Positions 49,090 to 59,714 of a stretch of DNA of 64,000 nt are shown here, one piece after another. The notes beneath the pieces are model-generated. The model was given only the letters and a program-made list of their open reading frames with translations, ran no database searches and was not told the origin of the DNA. Source of the stretch: Udeniomyces pyricola (lineage: Eukaryota > Basidiomycota > Tremellomycetes > Cystofilobasidiales > Mrakiaceae); contig BCIK01000002.1 in the NCBI GenBank assembly GCA_039545295.1, positions 1,140,108-1,204,107 of the forward strand. Direction: 5' to 3'. Both the position numbers and the translations under genes were made by a program. Numbering within the stretch: position 1 is the stretch's first letter; each line of letters opens with the position of its first letter.

Positions 49090-49859
49090 GCATCGAGATG
49101 AGAAAAGGGAGAGATGGATGGATTGATGGTAAATCATGAGTTATTTTCTCCTTCTTGTGTGTGTGTGTGTGTGTGTGTTTTTGAGAGTTTGCGACAATAC
49201 ATCATGAGTCAACGTAGTGACGCATGTCAATGTCTTACCAAGTCTGAAGTGACCTTCGATCGACAGTGCCAGTTTGCCAAAAAAAAATAAAAAAAATAAA
49301 AAATCAATCCATACCAATTTGGCAGATAAGCGTCAACCATCATGCTGATTAGTGGCATATCAACGGGCTAATTTGCAGCACTCATGCATGTACCAAACTG
49401 GCAGGCCCTTTAATCTGGTATACTGTTTGAACCACCAGCGCAGTCAATGGTATTCGATTCTCCACATCGCTCTCGCTCGTGTTCGCTTTGTCTCTTGCAC
49501 ACGTGTATACTGCACAGAGACAGAAATATACACTCAAGGAAGATCATCGTTCCCACTCATGATCGTACCATCTGATCGTAAGCGACTCAGGCAGATCGCA
49601 GTACATACGTACTTTGACACCGATACCAGTACGTTCACTCGCCTGTAGCTTAGTACACTCTTCCGTCGTCGTACCATTCACCAAGTTCTCAAGTCGGATA
49701 TCGCACGATCTGGGACGGAATGAGCTCTGAAGGACAGGGTCCAGCCTCTGCAGCTAGCAGGAAAGCAACAGGTGTAAAAAGCCGACACGTTCAAATAGTA
49801 TACAAACCTTCAGACATCAGAGCCCCCCCCCCTCCCCCCCCCTCCTTTCCCTCATTACA
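49090..49859. other. Intergenic region between two convergent genes
   Basis: No gene is supported. It contains a (GT)n tract near 49157-49177, an A-rich stretch near 49280-49305, and two C runs near 49826-49841 just past the DAO stop codon. Confidence 0.55.
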
Positions 49860-51538
49860 TTACAAGTCTTCTAACACCAGCCTGCCGACGTCTTCCGCGC
49901 AACCCCAGCAACTCTGCCATCCTGCGCCTCCATGGCCGAAATTGGCATACACTCTGATGTCTCCACCATGACCCATGCCGGTCGAGAGCGAAGGGAGCCG
50001 CTCAAGCCGGACGCCAGTATCCCGCATCGGACGGAGCCCAACGACGACAGACTCGATCAAAGTACGGAGGGATGCGATCTGAGCGTCTTTGATGGTAGAA
50101 GCATCGGGTAAAAGATCAGTGCCGTTTGAGGTGCTGGAGAGGGACGTGAAGCTGGATGGAGGAAGCAGATCAGGGCAGATCTCCAAGGCCCTTAGGAGAA
50201 TCGATGTCGTCGTTTCGGACCGAGGATCCTCGTGCCTGTATATTGTATGCCAGCAAGAGAGGGATAATGGGCGGAGAAGTTGGAAGGAGGATTAGATCAA
50301 TAACCATTAACCAGATCTCATCCTCATTGTCTCTGAGTTCATTTCTGAATTCCTTTGGTATCCTCTCCCTTCTCCTTTTTGTTGAAGAAAAAAAAAGCGT
50401 TTGTAACTTGTTCCTGACGCGGCTTGACTCACCAATCGTTGATCTCCCGTGTGCCTCCTACAATGACCTCTCCGTTCCATCTCGGAATGACATACGTCCT
50501 CTCTCCTCCTTCTCTCCCGTTGAGACTTCCAACCTGCCTCGTCCACCCAGTCTTGACCCATGGTGCCTTGAGCTTAACGACCTGCCCTCGGACGGGGTAG
50601 ACTGGACTTGGATCGACAATCCCTTGCAGAGAGGTGGTGCCAAGACCTGTGCACAAGATGAGGGCTGAGGGGAGACTTGAGAGGAAGGGAAACGCGAGAC
50701 TGTTGCAGGCCGAGTCAAGAGAGGAGAGGGTACCGCGATGAAGATGACCACCGAGAGAGAAGAAGATGCGAAGCAGACGAGCGAGATAGGTAGTTGGACT
50801 CATGGTGAGAGAGGTAAAGGAGACGGAATGGGTTGCGAATGAGGGGAGAGATGACGGGGGATGGATGAGAAACTACCGAAAGAACAATCACAAAGCCGCT
50901 GGTTAGTTATCGACTATAGGATCTTAAACAGAACCGATTGAGACGATGTTTGCTACCGTTTTCGGAGGAGGAATCCAGGTCGGGGGGGGAGATATACGAA
51001 CGTCGGGGTGCTCCTCGAGGATAGAAAGATGCTTCTCCGAACCGTCGTAATCTGTAGCGGAGCACACATTTACCACGCCAGAGAATCAGTGAAGAGTACG
51101 TGCATGGAGCTCAAAGTAAGATTAAAGATACATCTTTGCAGTGAGCTCGACTACACCACATATGAGATGGCATGTGAGTATCGACTGACATTCCGTCTGC
51201 CGGATCTTCATCAACCCCGTTTCCCCTTCCCCTTCCCTCTCCAATTCTTCCATCATCAGCTGGAAAGTTTTCCTGTCCCATCTCTTTTGCCTCTCATCGT
51301 CCTCCCCTGCAAAGCTCAGGTGATGTGCTCCTGCAGCCGTCGAGGCGTACTGCGGCGATAAAGGGTCGGACGGCAAGTGAGTCGCGACGATGTGAACAGA
51401 CCGGTGGGAATCCGATGGTATCGTTCGAAGGAGGGTGATAGCGGTGGTGAGACCGATGATTCCAGCACCGACGACGACGATGGGCCGGGAAGTTTTGGAT
51501 AGGCTATTGGGGGATGGTGAAGAAGAAGGAGAGCTCAT
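49860..51538 (-). CDS. D-amino-acid oxidase (FAD-dependent)
   Basis: Oxidatively deaminates D-amino acids to keto acids, ammonia and hydrogen peroxide. The ATG at 51538 gives a short Ser-rich lead, then the FAD-binding Rossmann motif [18 protein letters not shown]. Next come [20 protein letters not shown] (conserved AGAH block) and [12 protein letters not shown] small exon near 51010-51055 reads [17 protein letters not shown]. The exon ending in INDW near 50435 carries [45 protein letters not shown] and [16 protein letters not shown]. The last exon, to 49860, carries [17 protein letters not shown] (substrate-carboxylate Arg region) and [15 protein letters not shown]. In the latter, Phe replaces the usual Tyr of NYGHGG. 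The protein ends LVLEDL, so no SKL-type peroxisomal signal is visible, unlike many fungal enzymes. An upstream ATG at 51640 is in frame, but 51538 puts the FAD motif at the normal distance. Confidence 0.9.
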
Positions 51539-52757
51539 GTTGGGCCCGGTTGCGTTCAACGTTAAAACCATGTTGACGACTCGACGAAACGTGAAAGGCT
51601 TCTTAACGGTGATGGCATAGACGTTGGCCGCGGCCGTCATCTACGGCGGAGATATCGGAATAACTAGCTATAATACCAAGCCGTCGAGATCGGTCGAGAG
51701 CTTACGAATTATAGCCTGTAGTAGTTGTACATATGCTTGTGTTTGCAGACCGACTGCCCAGAGGTTGAAGTACTGTATGACCTGCATGTACGTGCGCGCT
51801 TTAGATAAGGTTGACCGGAAGGGCAGACTGAAACAGCATGAGGCTAGAAATTTGCAGGGGCGTCGCCATATTCATGATGCATCGTTCACCTGGCGATTAC
51901 ACATACGTTTGTACAAACCCACAACTAGAATTATGTGTAAACAGTTGATTTGCGAGCTGCAGTGCTAGTCTGTGATGCATGCGATGCATGTGATGTGTGC
52001 ACGTGCATGCACGTGATCTCGTCGGTCCGGCGTTTCAGCCAGCTTCAGGTTTGTAGGCCAGACTCGGAGCTCGGTATATATGGGACTCGGTACTCAGCAC
52101 TCGGTTTTGACGTACTCGACCAAATCAACATCAGATAAGTTACATCCAGATGGAGGGGATGCAGAATCTATGCAGGGATGGCCGATGAGCCGGGACAATC
52201 GACAAGCTGGAGGCCAATCCTGCGAGCTGGTCGCGGGCCCTGAATTCACTGACTCGGTCGAGCGGGCCGGTTTCAGCTGGCGGTGACCGGTGACATCCAC
52301 CACCAATCCGCGTTCGTTTCGTTTCCAGGCCCATAAGTATTGGCGTCTCATTCAGGTGACATTATTTGCCCTTGGACGCTAAGCTGTCCCTCCGGTCTCT
52401 AATCATGACGTCGCTAATTGACCGATGTTCAACACTCCGGGTAAATGACAGTACCTTGGTGGCGCCCCGTGACAGCCACACCAGCCCAGGGTGACAGACC
52501 GGGGACATGCAGTGACGTATGATCCGTTCAAGATGCGACAAACTAACCTGTTCGGGCTCGTGTATAGTAGCCCATACTCAACGTTTGACGCCCGAAGCTA
52601 TCAGCCGCTAATAAAACTTTAAAGGACCAGTATATAGTCCTGCAAAGCATCCAACACCCATCATCTGCCCCAACATCCCTCTTCGTCTCTCCCTCGCATC
52701 TCCCCCTTCATCTCTCGATCCCTAGCTATAGAATCCTCTCCTTTGTAACTTCCTACC
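51539..52757. promoter_or_regulatory. Shared divergent promoter region of the DAO and deacetylase genes
   Basis: A 1.2 kb stretch separates the two divergent start codons and carries no supported gene. A perfect 16-bp palindrome with two CACGTG boxes lies at 52000-52015 beside GATGCATG repeats. A TATATA box at 52631-52636, 122 bp before the deacetylase ATG, sits inside the interrupted palindrome GGACCAGTATATAGTCC. The sequence from about 52660 is a CT-rich leader. Confidence 0.55.
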
Positions 52758-54051
52758 ATGCTCACCTCGACTTTACTCCTATCCTCGGTCGCCCTCATGG
52801 CGTCTCTCACTTCAGCCGCTCCCTATGGTGCGCCCGACAAGCGTCGGTCGGGTGTGTCCGTCGTCTCGACCTGCAGAACCAGCGGCGAGGTGGCCGTGAC
52901 GTTTGACGATGGGCCATTCCAGTATGAGGTTGACATCACCCAACGGCTCAACGGAGGCAAGGGAACGTTCTTCTTCAACGGTGAGCTCTATCGAATACGT
53001 CCATGTCGATGGTTGGTCTTGGTTGGTTACCGTTTATCTGCCATCTCACTGACAGCCAACCCGACCGTCCACTCTCGACCTCGCCTTCGCCTGTTCCACT
53101 CGCATACTATTCCGCAGGCAACAACTACGGATGCATCTACGATCAAGCCGACACCTTGAAGCAGCTCAACGCCAACTCCCACACCCTCGGCAACCACGGA
53201 TGGTCCCACAAGGACTTCACGACCTTGTCCCGAGATCAGATGCACGACGAGCTCTGGAGGGTCGAGGAGGCGTTCATCAAGATCCTGGGACTCCGACCCC
53301 TCTGTGAGTAGCTGGTGCATGTGATTCCTATTAGTGACGCGCGTGAGCGCCAAGGTTTCCGCTGTACATTCCAAGCTCATCACGTTTTGTGTGTGTATGT
53401 TCTTGTGACGTGTGTTAGACTTCCGACCTCCCTACGGCAACTACAACGACCAAGTCCTCGCCGTCCTCGCCGAGCGAGGTTACAAGAAGGTTGTCCTGTG
53501 GGATGCCGACACCGAAGATGCGTCCGGTGCCTCGGTCTCGTCCTCTATCGGGACGTACGACCCTATCGTAGCCTCATTCCCCAAGTGAGTGCACTTGGGT
53601 TATCAAGGCCGTCCGCATGAGGATGGTCACGTCTTTATCTGTGACCTTGGCGGCTCAAACAAATGGCTGACGACAACTCCCATGCGTCTGCTGTTCCTAA
53701 TTCAACCTGCAGGCCTCATATCGTTCTCAACCACTCTCCCCTCGACACAACCGCCTACCAAGTGATCCCGACTGTGGTTCCCAGGCTTCAGGGCGCCGGA
53801 TACCAGCTCGTTTCGGTCGATACCTGCCTCGGGTCTGACGGCGAATGGCCCTATGTGCGTAGTACATCGTTGTTATTGCAAGGTTTTTGCTTCAAGCATT
53901 GGCCAATTGTTGGTTCCTCGTTATGGAAGGATGTGCTTTACTCATCACATGTGCCCCGCGGGACGTTGTTCCTTCTTCTTTCTTGCTTTATCTCACTCAA
54001 CAGGCTTATGTTGGCAGGCCTCAGCAGCGAGACGGTTCCTGGCACTGCTAG
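52758..54051 (+). CDS. Secreted polysaccharide deacetylase, probable chitin deacetylase
   Basis: Removes acetyl groups from chitin or related N-acetylglucosamine polymers in the cell wall (carbohydrate esterase family 4). Five exons (about 52758-52980, 53118-53303, 53420-53584, 53713-53854 and 54004-54051) give about 254 aa. A signal peptide covers residues 1-20 (TLLLSSVALMASLTSA). A KRR site near residue 28 may be a propeptide cut. The five NodB motifs are present: AVTFDDGPF (motif 1, catalytic Asp-Asp), TLGNHGWSHKDF (motif 2, metal His pair), FRPPYGNY (motif 3), VLWDADTEDA (motif 4) and IVLNHSPLDTT (motif 5, catalytic His). The protein ends RDGSWHC shortly after the domain, with no GPI-anchor signal or chitin-binding module. 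It should be a soluble, minimal enzyme. Confidence 0.93.
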
Positions 54052-55406
54052 GTCCAAACTGAGTCCCTCCCTCCGCCTCCTTTTCCAAAGGACTTCTTGC
54101 TTTCTTAAAAAGTTAAAAATAATAAATCCTTCTTCGTTCTCAACCATCGTCAAGCGTCATCAGCTTGCCCATTCACCTCGATCAGCATCTTCTAGCTTCT
54201 TGTCATCTTCTTGTCTGCATCTCTACGCACATCAATAACCTTCATTCATCCATGCATATCATAACTAGCAGCTTTTTTTAGTCTTTCTCGGACGTTTTTT
54301 TTTTTTTTTTTTTTTTCCTTTCCTTCTTGCTTTCTTGTATCTATGTCCCCCTCTCAGTCGTGTAATCCACGCAACTTCTTCCAAGGAGCTCTCCGCCGCC
54401 GATCGATCGATCGATCGAGCAATCCCGTCCGCATCCTGACCAGTCTCACGGACCGTAATAGTAAATAGCTTTCCTGTATCGTCTTCAAGACGTGTTGTCT
54501 AGTTCTTGGTCCGAGATCCGTTCTAGCTCCTTAGTATGTATGTAATGTTGGTATGGATAGTGGTTTGTCGATTTAATCTACTAGCTAGTTACAGAGCTGC
54601 ATGGCAAGTGATGGCAGCCAGGCAGGCACCAAGGCTAGTTTTTGAGTCTCTTTCAGCCTTGTCTAACGCTGGGTGAAGCTTGACCAATGCTTTTTAACTG
54701 AGGCTTGTCTAACGCTTGTTCAGCCAGCCTCTTTCGAGGCTCCTAAGTTTTAGTGCCTGGCTGCCATGTCTTGCCATATACTCCTCAACTTCCGATTCCT
54801 CAATCTCCCATGGCATCGCGGATCGACGTCAAATCCGCGCCGGGTATAATATATGAAACTTCCGCCGATCTACTTGATGATCACTCGTTATGACATTCAA
54901 ATGCAATTCCACACGAACACGAACAAAAATAAAAAATCTGCAGGTAACGGTGCTCAATCACCATGATTCAGATCAACTCTGTGCAACATCATCATGAGCT
55001 TTATGATACATGGATATCAGGTCAGCTGGCTGCAGCTGCGAGGGAGCGCGCGGCCGACGGTCGAAAGCCCGGACGGCATCGCGTCAACCTAATTAGTAAG
55101 AAAGAGGGGAGAGGGGTCAAAGACACAACAGAAAAAAAAAAAAAAAAGAAGAAGAAGAAAAAGGAAGAAGGCCAACAGAACCGAAGAAGCAGCAATAAGA
55201 GGCCGGGTCGAGATGAGGAGAAAAAGGCAAGAAGGGAACAATCAAAAGAATTCAAAATAAAATAAATTGAGAAAGCATGATTCAAGGAAGAGATTGGCGA
55301 CGAAAACAGCTTGGGGTTTCGGGAGAGCTAGATACAAGGCAAAGGACGATTCCGCACTCAAGAAGGCCACAGGGAGGGAATGAACAGCAGCGGCCACGGG
55401 AATGCT
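54052..55406. other. Intergenic region between two convergent genes
   Basis: No gene is supported. It contains a T run of about 22 near 54297-54316, the tetranucleotide repeat (GATC)n near 54400-54416, the inverted-repeat element at 54601-54777, and an A-rich, then AAG-rich, purine tract near 55130-55170. Confidence 0.6.
54601..54777. repeat. Inverted-repeat element, MITE-like
   Basis: The arms 54601-54624 and 54754-54777 are inverted copies over 24 bp with only two adjacent mismatches (left arm starts ATGGCAAG and continues ATGGCAGCCAGGCA). The 129-bp interior carries a direct repeat of TTGTCTAACGCT (near 54659 and 54705) and no open frame. The size and the terminal inverted repeats fit a miniature inverted-repeat element. 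No clear target-site duplication longer than AT is visible, so a structured RNA or terminator hairpin is also possible. Confidence 0.6.
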
Positions 55407-58400
55407 TTAGATCGGAGCGGGACCGGTGAGGTTGACGTGAACGGCTTTGACGTTGGTGTACTGTAAGCGCCGGATAAAGAAGCCCATCAAGTGAGTATGA
55501 TGATACATAGATGTACAATATCCTAAGTGTGAGAGCCAGTAAGACGGAAAGACTAAACTTACGTTGTGTAGGGCGTATTCGCCAAGCTCTCGACTGCAGG
55601 AAGGAAAGATGAGAAGAGCAAAAGAAGACATGGGGAGTTAGTTGGAACAGGAAAGAGGATTGAGAACGAGCAAGACAAAGGTGAACCAAGGGAACAGCGA
55701 TGAGTGCCCGACGCATGACGGGGTTCCAGCGAGAATATGATATCATGAGCAAGCAACGTACCCGATACCAGACGACTTAAATCCACCGAACGGAACCTGC
55801 GAGTTGAGCATGTTGTAGCAGTTGACCTGCCAACCGATCACAGACGAGCACAAATTGATTCGTACCGATGGTCAGTTCCTCTGTCACATGAACGACAGTT
55901 GTGAATAGCCAAAACTTACCCAGACAGTTCCGGCATGGATCTTGTGCGCAACAGAAAGCGCTCGGTTGATGTCTTTCGAGAAGACAGCAGAGGCCAGGCC
56001 GTACATAGAGTCGTTAGCCATCGAGATGATGTCGGCCTCGTCCTTGAACTAGAGTGTGAGAAGAGGGGGCATGGGTAAAAAGTGAGTCAGAGGGAAGGAA
56101 ACGAAGGGCGAGAGGGGGGGGGGGGAGAGAGAGAGAGAGAGGAGATCAGCATCTTGTCCTCTGTTGGTCACGAGGATGAAAGCATCAAGCACAGACTCAC
56201 CTTCGCAATGACACAGACAGGTCCAAAGATTTCCTCCTTGACAATCTTCATCTCGGGTTTGACGTCGGTGAAAACAGTGGGCTCAATGAAGAAGCCCTCG
56301 TTACCGTGCCTGACTCCACCTCGGGCGAGGGTCGCCCCCTCCTCCTTGCCACTAAAAGTACAAGAGCAGACCAAGCCAAGAGTGGTGAGTGGGTGCATAG
56401 CAAACTGGACTACAGAAGAGGTGAAGTCTACTCACGACTCAATATGTCCCATGATTCGGTCGTACTGAAGCTGCGAAACCTGGGGTCCCTGGAACGTGTC
56501 GTTGGAGAACGGCGAGCCAACCTTGAGCGAGTCAATCTTGGCGTTGAACTTCTCCATGAACTTGTCGTAGATGGACTCCTGGACGAAGATTCGGGAACCA
56601 GCACAGCAAGCTTGACCGTGGTTGAACTAGAGATAGTGGAGTGAAGTGAGGTGAGGTAAGCAAAGTGATCAGTTTGGGATGATGAGTACCCAGAAGAAGG
56701 ACAAGACTACAAGGCAACGTACGAAGATGCCAAAGGCCGACCAAGAAACCGCCTGATCAAGATCAGCATCGTCAAAGATGATGTTGGGCGACTTGCCACC
56801 GAGCTCGAGCGTGACATTCTTAAGGTTGGAAGCAGCGGCAGCCTTCATGACCTGACGTCCGACGAGGGTTGATCCGGTGAAGGCGACCTTGAGGATGTCC
56901 ATGTGACTGATCGACGCATGCGTATTGAAGTTGAGGCGTCGACATATGACCAAGAGAGGGGCAAGAGGCGAAGGACGTCAGTTCGCTCCTCAAGCTGCCG
57001 TTTCGACTAACCGATCAAAATCATGTTTAGCACTCACGAAGAAATGGCGTTTCCGACCGTCATGCCGTAACCGTTGACGAGGTTGAAGACTCCCTTGGGA
57101 ACGCCAGCCTCCTCCATGAGCGAGGCCACTCGGAGAGCCGAGAGCGGAGTCATTTCTGTCGGAGAAAACGCAGCAGGAATCAGCACGTGAACCGTTCGGT
57201 GGCAATGCGGACGGCCTCCACTTTGTCGTTTGACCGGGCCGACTTACCCGAGGGCTTCATGACAATGGTGTTACCGCACGCGAGCGCAGGTCCGACCTTC
57301 CAGGCAAACATAAGAATAGGGAAGTTCCATGGGATGATCTGTCCGACGACACCAATGGGCTCATGTCCTGAGAATGAAAGAACGGGGCAAAAGACAAACC
57401 GGGATTGGTGAGTCATCTGCACGAATCGACTCGATTTGATTGATGGTGAGCATCCATCATATTACTCACGGGTGTACGCCAACTTTGAGTTGTCGACTTC
57501 AATGACCTTGCCTCCGTCCTTGTCGGCCCATCCTCCGTAGTATCGCAAGCAAGCGGCCGCCTCGGGAACATCGAACCCACGAGCAAAGGCAAACGCCTTG
57601 CCGTTGTCGAGAGACTCAATCGCCGCGAGCTCGTCTGCGTTCTGCTCGATGAGGTCAGCGAGCTTCATGAGGATCTGATGAGAGCAGAGGGGAAATGAGG
57701 ATATCGCATCAAGGAAACGGAAGGGTGTCGAGGCGACCGGTGCGATGCAAAGAGATGAGATGGAGGAGAGATGAAATGGAATCAAGGATGGAGAATCAGT
57801 TGATGTGCTAGCTCGTCGGACCAAGCAGGGACAATCGGTAGAGAGGTGGACGGTTGAGCCATCAGACAGAATTAAACAGATGAAAAAGGGCACGAACCTT
57901 GCCTCGGGCGTGGCCAGGAACGTTTTCACCCCAAACGGTCTCGTACGCCTTTTGAGCAGCCTTGACAGCGAGATCGACATCTGAAAGGGATGGGGAGGCG
58001 GGAGGAAAGGATAATGTGATGAAGGGCAAGTGGGTAAGAGAAGATGAGGAAGAGGAGGGAGAGGGAGAGGGAGGAGAGGGGCGCGAGGAAGAAGACGGGT
58101 CAATCGGGGGGACTCGGTCCGGGAGGGAGGGGATTGAGAAGGAAACAAGGTCAGCTGAACGGACGCACCTTTGGCCGTGCCCTCGGCAACGGAAGTGATG
58201 ACCTTGCCCGTCGTTGGGTCGAGCGTGCTATTGTGGAAAGAGAAAGATGGTGCCTTAAGTCAGTCATTATCATACAAACATGGATGCTGGGAATAGGGGA
58301 AGGGGGTAAGATGAGAGGGGGAGGAAAAGAGGGGAAAGGGGGAGAAAGAGGGGGGAAGGGGGACGAGAATCTCACTCAATCGTCTTGCCCTCGGTACCAT

Positions 58401-58491
58401 CGACAAACTCGCCGCCAATGAAGAGACCAGTCTCAAAGGACGTCTTGCCCGAGTAGGCCTCGGTCTTGAACTCGTGGGTGAAGGTGGGCAT
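55407..58491 (-). CDS. Aldehyde dehydrogenase, NAD(P)-dependent
   Basis: Oxidises aldehydes (in fungi typically acetaldehyde) to the acid. The ATG at 58491 opens [20 protein letters not shown]. About ten exons follow, broken by introns rich in G or GA runs. In order: [111 protein letters not shown] (NAD-binding loop), [18 protein letters not shown] (catalytic Glu), [14 protein letters not shown] (catalytic Cys), KEEIFGPV (cofactor-site Glu) and [16 protein letters not shown]. The C-terminus is [11 protein letters not shown], stop at 55407. The length, close to 500 aa, is normal, all key residues are present, and no mitochondrial presequence is obvious, so a cytosolic enzyme is likely. Confidence 0.94.
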
Positions 58492-59714
58492 GTTGTGTGT
58501 GGGTATGTGTGTGTGTGTATATGAGGGTGGTGGATGGGTAGATATAGATGGGTTAGATATAGATGGATGGGTGGTGGAGAAAGAAGCGAGATGTAGAAAT
58601 CCAAGGGAATTAATCGATTCAAGCCATGGGGTCCGGTCGAATGCCCCTCCGAGCCAAGGTCACGAGTTGATGGCAATTACCGTGGCGACTGGATATGAAT
58701 TAGACTTGTAACTGGTCCTTCCGACTTTGTCCCTTCGCATTCTATTGATATTATATCATTGACTACTGTTAGACCATGGATATATATATATATATATATA
58801 TATTGCCTCGACCCATTGTTCCTTTGATCCCCAGTAATCTAGTCCGATCCCCCGTTTCATCCCGAGTACACGCCATCCAGGTACGACTCCAGCCCAATCC
58901 AGCCCCTTGCTTCCATGATGTGACCCATCACCATCATCCTAAATCGCCCGAGGGTTCAGTCCATGGGAGATATATCGGATCCCGACCGTCTCCTACTGCA
59001 CCATCATCGTCAAGTCTGCAGGCTGCAATTCAATCCTGCCATCGTTCCAAGATCATCCGGCCGGTCCTTTTCACCCGATCGACCCGATGATATCGGCCTT
59101 TGATAATCGATGCGTTCCCGTCCTCATGTCGGCCCGACTCGTGATACGCCTGCGCTGCCACTCTGATCACCACTGTTTTTCCTATCCCACCCCCACTCAC
59201 AAACATGATATCGTTGACTGCCGTCTGTGTATATGCCACGAATATCATAGCGTCTCATCAGATCGAACCTCAGTATATACACGCCCTGCACGCGTCGCAC
59301 AGTGATGTGCAGATACATGCCGTCCATCATCTCACCAACAGCCTTTCCCGAACAGCATCCATCATGCGCCAACCAATAGCAGGCCAGGGAAAAGAAGATT
59401 AGGCAGGCATAGAACAACATGTGCATAATAAGGACAGAGAAGCGTGACGTTGAGTGCGTTACGAAAGTCATAGGCCGGGATCGATCTGATAATGAAACAG
59501 TGAAGAGTAGCTGGAGACAATCAAAGCAGCGCAGAGAAGCTACCAAGAAACATGAGGGCAGCAAAGGAAACGGACCTCGCGACCAACGCATTAGAAAGAT
59601 AAGGCTAGAAAAAAAAAAGAAAAAAAAAGGGGGGGACGGAGAATAATGATAAAAAAGAGACTGTGATCCCTAAGCTCTCTTCCTCTTCTTTGTGTCTCTT
59701 TTTTCTTTCGTGAT
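58492..59714. other. Intergenic region upstream of the aldehyde dehydrogenase gene
   Basis: No gene is supported. It holds a (GT)n tract near 58494-58519, TAGATATAGATGG repeats near 58538-58566, a (TA)n microsatellite at about 58779-58802, and A and G runs near 59609-59635. Confidence 0.55.

Noticed and set aside
51539..51640. Upstream in-frame ATG at 51640 for the D-amino-acid oxidase
   Set aside because: It would add 34 residues with no targeting character; the ATG at 51538 places the FAD motif at the usual distance from the start.
55022..55285. Poly-Phe minus-strand frame
   Set aside because: It is a translation of the A/AAG-rich purine tract.
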